From the NCBI GenBank assembly GCA_002412885.1, contig DHVX01000049.1:39929-103928 (forward strand): a stretch of 64,000 bases of DNA. The letters are read 5' to 3'. Under the pieces are notes generated by a model. It was not told the DNA's origin. It ran no database searches and saw only the letters and a program-made list of their open reading frames with translations. Below, one piece after another: positions 32,766 to 42,365 of the stretch (positions are counted from its first letter, which is position 1; every line of letters begins with the position of its first letter). The position numbers were made by a program, and so were the translations under genes. This DNA comes from Bacteroidales bacterium UBA5197 (GTDB lineage: Bacteria > Bacteroidota > Bacteroidia > Bacteroidales > Lentimicrobiaceae).

Positions 32766-35700
32766 CTAGAAATCAAGGCTTAATGAGATGTAGAAGACAG
32801 GTTTATTGATGACCATATCTTCAATTCCCCAGGCATAATCTGCCCTGAGGAAGTAACCCAGAATGCGGGTTCTGGCGCCAAATCCCAAGCCTCCCACAAC
32901 GGGTTCGCGTTGTTCGCGTATGGTTATAAACAGCGGTCCACGGCGGATAATTCTTGTAAAAAGGGCATTCTCATCCGAGTAGGGTGTAGGGCCTGTCCAG
33001 GCAGTACCCAGATCTCCGAAAGCAATTACCTGAAAATTATTAAGGAAGTCAGACCTGAGCGGCCGGTTGGCGAAATAGCTGAATACCGGGAAACGCAATT
33101 CAGAATTGATTACAGCAAAACTATTTCCGTTTCTCACATTCTGATAGAACCCGCGCATATTGGTGGCCAGGGTCTGATAAGCATAGTTTTGCGAGTAATC
33201 GATAGGTGCTTCGGTTTTGAATTTCGGCGTAAGCCAGGTGTCAACACCACCCATATAATAGATCAGTTTACTATGCCCGAATGAAGTACTTGTTGCAAAA
33301 CGGTTGGCCCAGATAAAATTACGGTGAATAGGCATGTAATGACGTATGTCGAATCCGACAACAGCCATGTTGTTGAACCCGTCTTTGCCACCGATCTCCT
33401 GATAATACTCCCCGAAAAGTTTAAAACGCATTCCATCCAGCAAATTCAGTCCCAACTGCCGGGTGCCATCATAGGTTACTTCTCCTTTTGCCGAAACCCA
33501 GTGTTTGTTAACATCCGGTTGACGCAGGTTATACTGGTCGGTTGACATAAAAACGGCTCTATCTTTTCGGAAAGTAGCTGTTCCTTTAATGCTCAGAAGT
33601 GGATTTATGGGATATCTGAGAATATAATGCAGTTCATGTATTTTATACCTTACAATTGAATACAAGCTGACCTGTTCAATAGACTGCCGATGGAAGTAAA
33701 TTTCCCTGTCGAGGCGATGTTTGAGGTTGGCAATTGAAATAATGTACTCATTGTTTACAAGATTGAAGTCGAGCCTTACCCCGGCAACAATGCGGTAATC
33801 TTCAAGCAGATCTGTCATGCCGACTTTAAAAAATGCATTCAGTCCGGGAGTCAGAAAAATGGGACCGCCTCCACCCGAAAAAGGCTGATAAGAAGTGCTC
33901 AGGAAGTTAAAATCGAGCTGATTAACAAGCTCATTTATTTTGTACTCAACATTGTAGTTTCTTTGCTTTGGAACAACAAACTCTTCCAGACCTTCAATCT
34001 GCCCGCCTCTTCTTCTTTTACCCCCTGTCCTGCTGCTTTCCAGCGATATCCGGTATTCTTCCAGATCAATAAGGCTGTCGGAAGCAGGGAGTTCGGGATC
34101 GCCTGCATAAACACTCATAAACTGCCGCCTTCGTGTTGATTTTACAGGAATCTGACTTTCAGGTTTGCTTGCTGCTTGTGTACTGCTCAGAAGCAACTGC
34201 TGATCCATGTAAGGAGTGTTCTGAGGAGTTACATGCTCAATTCTGCGGGCTGGTATCTGATCGTAAGTGTGAATGGTCATCAACTGACCAGAATGTATAA
34301 CTTCGGCAATTTTGCCGGCTGCAGGCGAGGCAGTGTGCGACAATACATTCCGGGCATAGTTGGTTAATCCGTAATTTCGGGTAAAGTATCGATAATGGGC
34401 AATGGTGTCAACATGGGTAATCACACTATCAAAGCCGGCCAGATAGCGGTTGTAGATGCCCGATTCGTCGCTCAGATAAGAAATATAGCCTTTTTCATAC
34501 TGAACGGGCTGTATTTCGTTGGCAGAAGGTGTATCGGTTATTCGCCGCAGGGTTTTGGTTTCGGGGCCTATGTCATAGATAAAAAGATCGTGGGTCCGTT
34601 CCAATCCTGGTCTGGAAATTACCGGATTGTCCCTCAGAGTATCATCCGGCCGGTTCGAGCTGAAGACAATCTGCTTTGAGTTGTTGAAAAAAACAGGGTT
34701 CAGGTCATTGTAAACATCTTTGGTAATCTGATTGGCCGAGGATGCAGCAATGTTGAAGATGAAAATATCGCTTTGACCTTTTCTTATGGCTGACATGGCA
34801 AGATTTCGTCCGTCGTGCGAGTAATTGATGTCGATAATTTTCTGAAATCCATAGATAAACTGCCAGGTTCGTTTGCGGGTATCCGTGTCTATCTGATAAA
34901 ATCTGATTTCACCTTTCCGTTCAGTTATCAGACCTATAATATTGTTGATGGGATGAAACTCAATGAGCGGATACGACATATCTGCTTTTTCATCGAGGCG
35001 CTGACCCTGCCGGTAGATTATTTTGCGCTTCCCTGTTTGATTGTTGTACAGCCATACCTTTACCTGCCCGGCTTCATTGCTTATCCAGGCCATGTGTCTG
35101 CCATCAGGGCTTATTCTGATGCGGTCGTAAACAACCGTCTTTTTTACCTTTTTCTGTAAAGGCGGAGTTTGCGGAAGTACTCTTTCCTGGTCGCTGTTCT
35201 CATATTGTTTGCGATAAGCTTCATACCACTCCTTTACGAGATTGCGGAAAGAGACATTGAGCACATAAAGAAATCCGGTTTCTACATTACGACTAACCCG
35301 GGCCAGGTAAATAATATTGGGAATGCTCTGCTTTCCATATTTATCTGAAATATATTTCCAGATGCTGTGCCCTGCATAAATCGCATCATCACCTTTAAGA
35401 TGGTTGAACTTTTTATATCGGCCACTTATTATACCATCGCGCACATAATTGTCGATTTCTGTGTTCCATTCTTCAGCGATGTACGATACCAGTCCATCGA
35501 TAAACCATGGAGGCATTGTCATCAAGGTAGAATTTGTAATCTGCCTTCCTACAGAACCACCGTAAATTGACTGGTCGATAAGTGCTCTGGCCATTCCTGC
35601 CCTGATCTGTTTCTCAAATCGGGAATAATCTCCATCGAAATAAATGAAAACCTTATTGGCAACAATGTGCGTGATTCCCCCGATGTTGTATTGCTGTTCG

Positions 35701-36059
35701 CTCAAAAGTCCTATATTGCTTTGTTTCAGATCGGTAAGCGAGTTGAAAACAATAAATTCAACCTTGTCGGTCAGTCTTGTTTCGAGAAATGACTCAAGTT
35801 CGGGTTGAATTTGTTTGGCATAGCGAGCGGTATAAATGGCGAGCTCTTTACCATTCAGGTAGAAGTAGGTGTCAAAATCTTCAAAACGGTAATACGTCCA
35901 AAGGAAATCGCCATATTGAACCCTGTTTTTTCCAAAAGGCATCTGCGAGCCATTATAAAACTGGGCAAACACTCCAGTAGAAAGCAGCAGGCTGGTAAGC
36001 AGAAGTAAAAATTTCCGCTGATATTTAATACAGAAGCATGAGCAAGCTGGTCTTTTCAT
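32766..36059 (-). CDS. Large exported protein: peptidase-MA-like domain, TolB-like propeller and beta-barrel
   Basis: A 1097-residue envelope protein. After a signal peptide (about 1-32) there is a peptidase-MA-like region (about 60-280, with MPPWFIDGLVSYIAEEW) that lacks an HExxH motif and is probably inactive. A TolB-type beta-propeller follows (about 300-580), shown by repeats such as ISPDGRHMAWISNE and YSHDGRNLAMSAIRKGQSDI. After a low-complexity linker, the last ~400 residues are predicted barrel strands ending FYISLSLDF, a proper outer-membrane terminal signal. I recall similar proteins annotated as TolB-like in Bacteroidales, where the function is not known; a role in envelope assembly or protein sorting is a guess. 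It stands alone, with 452 bp upstream. Confidence 0.8.
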   Translation of the reverse strand: MKRPACSCFCIKYQRKFLLLLTSLLLSTGVFAQFYNGSQMPFGKNRVQYGDFLWTYYRFEDFDTYFYLNGKELAIYTARYAKQIQPELESFLETRLTDKVEFIVFNSLTDLKQSNIGLLSEQQYNIGGITHIVANKVFIYFDGDYSRFEKQIRAGMARALIDQSIYGGSVGRQITNSTLMTMPPWFIDGLVSYIAEEWNTEIDNYVRDGIISGRYKKFNHLKGDDAIYAGHSIWKYISDKYGKQSIPNIIYLARVSRNVETGFLYVLNVSFRNLVKEWYEAYRKQYENSDQERVLPQTPPLQKKVKKTVVYDRIRISPDGRHMAWISNEAGQVKVWLYNNQTGKRKIIYRQGQRLDEKADMSYPLIEFHPINNIIGLITERKGEIRFYQIDTDTRKRTWQFIYGFQKIIDINYSHDGRNLAMSAIRKGQSDIFIFNIAASSANQITKDVYNDLNPVFFNNSKQIVFSSNRPDDTLRDNPVISRPGLERTHDLFIYDIGPETKTLRRITDTPSANEIQPVQYEKGYISYLSDESGIYNRYLAGFDSVITHVDTIAHYRYFTRNYGLTNYARNVLSHTASPAAGKIAEVIHSGQLMTIHTYDQIPARRIEHVTPQNTPYMDQQLLLSSTQAASKPESQIPVKSTRRRQFMSVYAGDPELPASDSLIDLEEYRISLESSRTGGKRRRGGQIEGLEEFVVPKQRNYNVEYKINELVNQLDFNFLSTSYQPFSGGGGPIFLTPGLNAFFKVGMTDLLEDYRIVAGVRLDFNLVNNEYIISIANLKHRLDREIYFHRQSIEQVSLYSIVRYKIHELHYILRYPINPLLSIKGTATFRKDRAVFMSTDQYNLRQPDVNKHWVSAKGEVTYDGTRQLGLNLLDGMRFKLFGEYYQEIGGKDGFNNMAVVGFDIRHYMPIHRNFIWANRFATSTSFGHSKLIYYMGGVDTWLTPKFKTEAPIDYSQNYAYQTLATNMRGFYQNVRNGNSFAVINSELRFPVFSYFANRPLRSDFLNNFQVIAFGDLGTAWTGPTPYSDENALFTRIIRRGPLFITIREQREPVVGGLGFGARTRILGYFLRADYAWGIEDMVINKPVFYISLSLDF

Positions 36060-36511
36060 CCGGGGTTGAATAGGGATGTAAAATTAACATAAAAAAAGCG
36101 GACTTGTTGAAACAGATGCTTCAAAGAAGGCTTTTTGCAACAAATGTTGTGCCGTGGGTTGTTAATTGGATGGTTTTGATACTGCAAATGCATTATTTAC
36201 ACGATAAAAATGTTATCGTTGACCACCTCGATCTGAAATTTTTCAGCCATGGACAGTAAAACATAAAAAAGTGAGTGTTGACACCGGGATGAACAGAGAA
36301 ATGCGGATTATCCTTTGTTTGAAGTGGGGTTGCGGGTGATGATCATCATATTTCATCGGGTAATTTCCTGCTGTACATATTCATAATATGGCTTCCTGCT
36401 CAGCTGCAACCCAATATTTCATGTAAAAAACCAGCCTGAATATCATCAGCAGATCGATATTTTTTATACGTTTACGTCCTGATTCAAAAAGGCTTCTGAA
36501 ACCCGGCGATT
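36060..36511 (+). other. Divergent intergenic region before the M14 peptidase gene
   Basis: A 452-bp gap. The one structure of note is a hairpin (ACGATAA 36201-36207, TTATCGT 36213-36219, 5-nt loop). A near-match -7 box for the large minus-strand gene (TAATTTTA on the minus strand, 36079-36086) is seen. For the plus gene only TACGTTTA near 36468 resembles a box. No gene is supported. Confidence 0.5.
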
Positions 36512-38776
36512 ATGAAAAAAATATTACTTGTATTTTACCTGTTTTGTATCTCCTTGATTTCGAGTGCCCAGTCACCCTGGCGCGAAGGCGAAATGCAGGT
36601 GAAGGTTTTTGCTGAACAGCCGGAGCAGCAGCAACTAATAAAGCAGCTTAATATAAATGCTGATTTTGCAGGGGATTTTTTAAGATGTTACCTTACTCCT
36701 CAGGAATATGAATCACTGCTGGCTTCCGGTATCCGCTGCGAAGTTGAAATTCCCGATCTCAATCATTGGTCAGCATCTTTCGGTCCTTTGGGCGTGCCAA
36801 CCGGTTATTATACAGTAGCCCAGTTGAATGAAATTGCCGATAGTCTTGCTACCCATTTTCCGGATATCTGCACCCTTCACACCATTGGAATTGCCAGCAA
36901 CTTTGATGTGATTTACGCACTGAAAATCAGCGATAACTCTTCAGTTGATGAGAATGAACCTGAAATTCTGTTTGATGGAGGAATACATGGCGATGAGATC
37001 GGTGCATCTGAAAACATGATACGTTTTGCCCGCGATCTTTGTCTTGGATATGAAAACGACCCGTACATAACTGATCTGGTTAATAACCGGGAAATCTGGA
37101 TAATCTACTGTCTGAATCCTTACGGGAGATCAGCCATGACGCGATATAACCTTGCAGGAGTTGATATCAACCGCGATTGTGGATATATGTGGAATGGCGA
37201 AGGAAACAGTACATCTGCTTTTTCGCAACCCGAAACCAAAGCGCTCAGAGGAATGCTCACCGACAATCAGTTTGTAATCCATTGCAGTTATCACAGCGGA
37301 ATTGAGTTTATAAGTTTTCCCTGGAGTTATCGCGCTTCACAAACTCCTGATCATGCACAGCATCAATATCTGGCATCCTTATACGCAAGTACTTCAGGTT
37401 ATGCAAATATTCCTTATCAGCAGGGTTATTCGGGCATGTATCCGATAAACGGGAGCACCAAGGATTTTGGCTACGGTGCTGTGGGTGCAATCAGCTGGTC
37501 GGTGGAAATATCTGTAAGCAAACAGCCTCCAGCCTCTCAGATTGTGCCCATTTATCTGAAAAACAAACCGGCCATGCTGGCCATGTGCGAGTATGCCGGC
37601 TACGGAATCTCAGGAATGGTAACCGACGAAACTACCGGTGAGCCTGTGTCGGCCAATATATTTGTAAACGATTTTTACCCCATCAGCACTGACCCTGAAG
37701 TGGGTGATTTTCATAAATTTCTGGTTCCTGGAAATTATGAATTAAAAGTGATTGCCAATGGTTATGAGCCACATACACTCACCAATGTTGTTGTCAGCAG
37801 TCAATCTTCAACATTTATAACCATTGAACTACAGCCAGCTACGGGTCAGTATGCGCGGGCATTGGTCAGCAGTTATATTCCCAATAACAATCCTAATGAC
37901 GAAGGATTTACCCCTGCAGCACTTGGGCCACCCGATGGAGTTCAGTATTCAATAGGTCGGTTCGGATGGGCAGTTTTTGATATGGGGACACCGGTAATCA
38001 ATGGCGAAGGTCCCGATGTGATAGTTCATGAAAATGATGCAACACCCGAAGGATACACACTTTTTGCAGGCGTCACCATCGACGGGCCATGGCGGCCTAT
38101 GGGAACGGGCATTGGTACCAGCTCCTTCGATTTGTCTGTAACATTTCTGTCTGAAGCCCGGTTTTTTAAAATCACCGACGATGGCGACGGACAATCGCAG
38201 GCAAACAATGCTGGGTTCGACCTTGACGCAATTGAGGGCATTGTTAGAATTCCTCCCGTTGATTCAACCGGGTATATTTCGGGATTTATTTACGAATATC
38301 ACAATCCAACTCAGGTAGTAGAAGGTGCGACGGTCTATTCCGGGGAGTATTCAACCATCAGTGATTCAGATGGTTTCTTCCTCATCAGGGCCGATACCGG
38401 TAATGTTCAGATTTGTGCTGAACACTGGAGCAGATGGCTTTACGATTGCGATTCGGTGTATGTAAACCCAGGTGACACATTAAACCATAACATGTTCCTA
38501 TATTATGTGGAAAATGTTCGTAAAACAGATTATCCTGCGATAAGCATTTATCCGAATCCGGTTAAAGGTCTGGCAAAGATTTCTATACAGGGAAAAGCTG
38601 TGATCGAGAAAATAATTGCTTTGGACAATTCAGGGGCTGTGCACAATGTTCCATTCTATCCGGACGGTTCCGGTTCTGCTATCGCTGATTTTTCGGGTCA
38701 TAGTGCGGGGTTTTACATTCTTGAAATCAGCCTGAAGGATGGTGAAATCATGCACGTAAAAATTGTAATTCAGTAA
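36512..38776 (+). CDS. M14 zinc carboxypeptidase with T9SS sorting domain
   Basis: Secreted metallocarboxypeptidase of 754 residues. A signal peptide (about 1-19) and short N-terminal region precede the M14 domain (about 100-355). Zinc ligands are His159 and Glu162 in GGIHGDEIG and His257 in FVIHCSYHSG; the catalytic Glu is E332 in SWSVEISV; NPYGRSAM and GVDINRDCGYMWNG are typical substrate-binding stretches. A carboxypeptidase-regulatory-like domain follows (about 365-440), then a cell-surface domain with a possible Ca-binding region (about 445-585, ITDDGDGQSQANNAGFD), another regulatory-like domain, and a T9SS sorting domain (IYPNPVKG). It probably trims peptides released by the nearby C25 enzymes. 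C-terminal specificity is not clear. Confidence 0.88.
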   Translation: MKKILLVFYLFCISLISSAQSPWREGEMQVKVFAEQPEQQQLIKQLNINADFAGDFLRCYLTPQEYESLLASGIRCEVEIPDLNHWSASFGPLGVPTGYYTVAQLNEIADSLATHFPDICTLHTIGIASNFDVIYALKISDNSSVDENEPEILFDGGIHGDEIGASENMIRFARDLCLGYENDPYITDLVNNREIWIIYCLNPYGRSAMTRYNLAGVDINRDCGYMWNGEGNSTSAFSQPETKALRGMLTDNQFVIHCSYHSGIEFISFPWSYRASQTPDHAQHQYLASLYASTSGYANIPYQQGYSGMYPINGSTKDFGYGAVGAISWSVEISVSKQPPASQIVPIYLKNKPAMLAMCEYAGYGISGMVTDETTGEPVSANIFVNDFYPISTDPEVGDFHKFLVPGNYELKVIANGYEPHTLTNVVVSSQSSTFITIELQPATGQYARALVSSYIPNNNPNDEGFTPAALGPPDGVQYSIGRFGWAVFDMGTPVINGEGPDVIVHENDATPEGYTLFAGVTIDGPWRPMGTGIGTSSFDLSVTFLSEARFFKITDDGDGQSQANNAGFDLDAIEGIVRIPPVDSTGYISGFIYEYHNPTQVVEGATVYSGEYSTISDSDGFFLIRADTGNVQICAEHWSRWLYDCDSVYVNPGDTLNHNMFLYYVENVRKTDYPAISIYPNPVKGLAKISIQGKAVIEKIIALDNSGAVHNVPFYPDGSGSAIADFSGHSAGFYILEISLKDGEIMHVKIVIQ

Positions 38777-38820
38777 TATTGTTTTTATGAAACCCATAAT
38801 ATCACCGCCTGAAATTGAAT

Positions 38821-38828
38821 TAAATTTG
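38821..38828 (+). promoter_or_regulatory. Bacteroidota -7 promoter box for the third C25 gene
   Basis: TAAATTTG matches TAnnTTTG, 45 bp before the start codon at 38874. No -33 TTG at standard spacing. Confidence 0.45.
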
Positions 38829-38873
38829 TAACTGCAGAAACAGCACACTCAACACTTTCTTATTAAATTCCCG

Positions 38874-41800
38874 ATGAAAAGAACATTTACCTTCCTGCTC
38901 ATTTTTTTGTTTGCAGCAACACTCTCGGCCCAGGTAACCGAATTCACCTATCATTTTGACCAGCCTGAAACCAGTGTATTCGGGTCAAATCAAATCATCA
39001 ATTTTCCGAACACCATGCTTCAGGGAAAACCCGGCGAGCCAATGATGCCCTATCATGCTGTAAATCTGTTGATTCCCCCCGGCCATGAAGCCATCAGCAT
39101 TTCGGTAACCGGAATCGGTGAAGTATTCCTGACAGGAAATTATAAACTGCCTCCTGCTCAGTTTTCAAGGCCGATTTCAATTCCGGGATTTATGGCGCAA
39201 CCCGAAAATGAAGAAGTTTATAATTCATCTGACATCTATCCTTCAAAGCTTCATGGTAACCTGAGCACCCATTATATGAATGGATATGCTTATGCACAAT
39301 CGGTTTTTACCCCGGTACGATACATTCCTGCCGAAGGGAAAATCAGCTTTTTCAGTGAAATATCCATCCGAATAGAAACCCGTGAAACAACCCGGGGACG
39401 GGAAGCCCTGAAAAACCTGAGTTCTTCAGCGGCTCTTCAGAGATCCGCGCTGAAAAATGCCCAGAATTCTGAGATGGCTTCAGTTTACTCATCTCCGAGA
39501 GCTTCGGCTACCGATTATCAGATCCTAATAATCACTCCGCAAACCTTTACTGCCACCTTGAATCAACTGGCTCAGCTTTACCTTCCGGCTGGATTGAAAT
39601 CGCAGATCGCCACCATTGAATTTATTCAGGCAAACATTGCCGGCTTAGATCTTCCTGAGAAAATCAGGAATTATATTATTCAGCAATATCAGCAAAACGG
39701 AATTGAACATGTAGTACTTGCAGGCGATGTGGAGCATGTTCCTTACCGTGGTTTTTATTGCTCGGTTCAGTCGTCAAGTGTTTATACCGACACCAATATT
39801 CCGTCAGACCTTTACTATTCGGCTCTTGACGGAAACTGGAACACCAATGGCAATAACCTTTGGGGCGAAATCGGAGAAGACGATCTCCTGCCTGAAGTAT
39901 CGGTTGGCCGGATGTCGTTCAGCAATTCAACCGAACTGGCTGCCATGCTCAATAAAACCACAAAGTATCAGAATGAGCCGGTGACTGGCGAATTGAGAAA
40001 TCCATTGCTGGCTGGAGAGAATCTTTACTACAATCCCGATACATGGGGTTCAGATTATCTTGAGCTGCTGATTGGCACCCATAACGAAAATGGCTATACC
40101 ACCACAGGAATACCTGAAAATCACAATTTTGTAAAACTTTACGATGAAATTGAAATCTGGGATAAATATTCCCTGATGGCCACCATAAATGCAGGTCGCA
40201 ATTTCATACACCATGTTGGACATGCCAATCAGGATTATGTGATGAAATTAAATATGTGGGATATCACCAACTCTAATTTTTCAGGAGTGAATGGAACCAC
40301 GCATAATTTTCCGGTGGTTTACACGCATGGTTGTATTTGCGGAGCTTTTGATGTAAGTGATTGTATAGGTGAAAAAATGGTTTCCATTGAAAACTTTGCT
40401 GCTGCTTTTGTCGGAAATTCCCGTTATGGCTGGTTTAATGAAGGGCAAACCGAAGGGCCTTCGGCGCATTTGCACCGGGAATTTACCGATGCACTTTTTG
40501 CCGACAGCCTAAACCGCATAGGACGGGCACATATGGAATCTAAAGCAGCAACGGCACCATGGGTCAATGCTCCGGGACAGTGGGAGGAAGGTGCACTGCG
40601 CTGGTGCTTTTACGATTGTAATGTTCTCGGCGATCCCCTGATGGCCATATGGACCAATGAACCCATCGCCATAGCAACTGCATATCCGGCAACAATTACC
40701 ACAGGAACTCCGCAATTTGAAGTAACAGTTACTACCGGTGGACAACCCGCCAAAGGACTCACTGCGGCTTTGCTTATGAACGGAACTCTTTTCGGAAAAG
40801 GTATCACCGGAAACAACGGAACAGCTACTGTTGTGATTGATCCGCTCATTACCATACCCGGCAATGCTCAACTGGTAATTTCGGGATATAATTGTTTGCC
40901 GGTTTATTATCCCATAGCTGTTGTAAGCGGAAACAGCCCTTATGTTGTTTATTTCAGTCATCAGATTATTGATAACCAGGGAAATAACAACGGACTTGCA
41001 GATTATGGCGAAACCATAGATTTGTCGCTTACAGTCGAAAACATCGGCCTTGCTGATGCAACTGATGTAACTGTAACCATCTCTACCACTGATCAATACA
41101 TTACCTTTACTGATAATGAGGAAAGCTATGGACTTATAGCAGCAGGTGAAAATAAAGCAACTGAAGGTTTTACATTTGAAGTAAGTCCTGATGTTCCGGA
41201 TAACCGGTTGGTAGAATTTACGGTTTCGGCAGAATCAGAAGGTGAAATCTGGATTTCATCTTTTACCATAAATATGCATGCGCCGGTAATTTCAGCCGGT
41301 TCGGCGTTTATTGACGATGCTTCGGGCAACAACAATCACATTCCCGATCCGGGAGAAATTTTCAACCTTAACATATCCGTTTTAAATACCGGCCACAGCA
41401 ATAGCCTTCCATTAACAGGTACTTTATCCTGCAACAGCAGTTATGTAACGCCAAACTTTATGGAGGCAGGACCTTATGTAATAGACCTGCTTTCAGAAAC
41501 TATGTTCGAATTCCAGAATATTGAGGTTTTACAGGATACCCCACACGGAACTCCGATTATTTTTACTTTTTCTGTTACAACCGGCGAACCACCGATAATG
41601 ATACTTGAGCAGGAGTATGCTTTTGTTGCAGGTCAGATTATTGAAGACTTTGAGTCGGGAAATTTCCTGATGCACCCATGGTTACACAGCGGCCATGCAA
41701 ACTGGACAGTAACTGACGCCAGTTCTTTCGAGCAAAACTATAGTGCCCGCTCAGGAATAATCGGTCATAATCAGTTATCGCAACTTGAAGTCAATTACAA

Positions 41801-42326
41801 GGTTTTAGCCGACGACAGCATTTCATTTTATCTGAAGGCTTCATCTGAAGCGGGTTATGATTTCCTAATGTTCTATATAAATGATGTGAAAAAGGGGCAG
41901 TGGTCGGGCGAGCAGGATTGGATGCGTGTGAGCTACCCTGTTTCAGAAGGAAATCAAACCTTTAAATGGACATATTCCAAGGACATGTCGGCTACCGGCG
42001 GACAGGATGCAGCCTGGATCGATTATATTATTTTTCCTCCGGTAGAAATTGGAGTGGGAAATGTCGAAATTTTACTTAACAATACCAAAGGGATGTATGT
42101 TTTTCCTAATCCTGCTAAAGGGACAGCGATGTTATATACAGGAAAAACGGAGAAAAACGCTGTTATCCAACTAACTGATATTTCAGGGAGGCTGATTAAA
42201 AGTTTTGATGGGATTTCAACAGATCAGTTTATTACTTTAGACCTTTCAGGAATCCGGGCAGGAATTTATTTTATCAGAAATGCCGGGCAAATTCCTGCAC
42301 AGACCATAAAAATAATCATTCAATAA
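38874..42326 (+). CDS. Gingipain-like C25 cysteine peptidase, T9SS cargo
   Basis: Secreted peptidase of 1150 residues. After a signal peptide (about 1-19) come a propeptide region (with GKPGEPMMPYHAVNLLIPPG), the C25 domain (about 215-590), an Ig-like domain and then, at the same residue numbers as in the 14232 protein, two D-x-x-G-N-N-N modules (about 688 and 804) and the jelly-roll-like domain (about 921-1055). The likely catalytic residues are His450 in HHVGHANQDY and Cys487 in YTHGCICGAFD; Cys489 is nearby. Their spacing of 37 is longer than the 32-33 of the other three. It ends in a T9SS domain (VFPNPAKG). The next gene follows after 39 bp, so an operon is likely. Confidence 0.88.
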   Translation: MKRTFTFLLIFLFAATLSAQVTEFTYHFDQPETSVFGSNQIINFPNTMLQGKPGEPMMPYHAVNLLIPPGHEAISISVTGIGEVFLTGNYKLPPAQFSRPISIPGFMAQPENEEVYNSSDIYPSKLHGNLSTHYMNGYAYAQSVFTPVRYIPAEGKISFFSEISIRIETRETTRGREALKNLSSSAALQRSALKNAQNSEMASVYSSPRASATDYQILIITPQTFTATLNQLAQLYLPAGLKSQIATIEFIQANIAGLDLPEKIRNYIIQQYQQNGIEHVVLAGDVEHVPYRGFYCSVQSSSVYTDTNIPSDLYYSALDGNWNTNGNNLWGEIGEDDLLPEVSVGRMSFSNSTELAAMLNKTTKYQNEPVTGELRNPLLAGENLYYNPDTWGSDYLELLIGTHNENGYTTTGIPENHNFVKLYDEIEIWDKYSLMATINAGRNFIHHVGHANQDYVMKLNMWDITNSNFSGVNGTTHNFPVVYTHGCICGAFDVSDCIGEKMVSIENFAAAFVGNSRYGWFNEGQTEGPSAHLHREFTDALFADSLNRIGRAHMESKAATAPWVNAPGQWEEGALRWCFYDCNVLGDPLMAIWTNEPIAIATAYPATITTGTPQFEVTVTTGGQPAKGLTAALLMNGTLFGKGITGNNGTATVVIDPLITIPGNAQLVISGYNCLPVYYPIAVVSGNSPYVVYFSHQIIDNQGNNNGLADYGETIDLSLTVENIGLADATDVTVTISTTDQYITFTDNEESYGLIAAGENKATEGFTFEVSPDVPDNRLVEFTVSAESEGEIWISSFTINMHAPVISAGSAFIDDASGNNNHIPDPGEIFNLNISVLNTGHSNSLPLTGTLSCNSSYVTPNFMEAGPYVIDLLSETMFEFQNIEVLQDTPHGTPIIFTFSVTTGEPPIMILEQEYAFVAGQIIEDFESGNFLMHPWLHSGHANWTVTDASSFEQNYSARSGIIGHNQLSQLEVNYKVLADDSISFYLKASSEAGYDFLMFYINDVKKGQWSGEQDWMRVSYPVSEGNQTFKWTYSKDMSATGGQDAAWIDYIIFPPVEIGVGNVEILLNNTKGMYVFPNPAKGTAMLYTGKTEKNAVIQLTDISGRLIKSFDGISTDQFITLDLSGIRAGIYFIRNAGQIPAQTIKIIIQ

Positions 42327-42365
42327 TTCATACAACCTGGCTTTTAACTTTAACGCACACACACC

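Noticed and set aside
32766..36059. Calling the large exported protein an active metallopeptidase
   Set aside because: The peptidase-MA-like region lacks HExxH; the equivalent place reads RAGMARALIDQ.
40509..41096. 195-codon antisense frame in the third C25 gene
   Set aside because: Shadow of the Ig-like and module regions; Ser/Cys rich, no domain.
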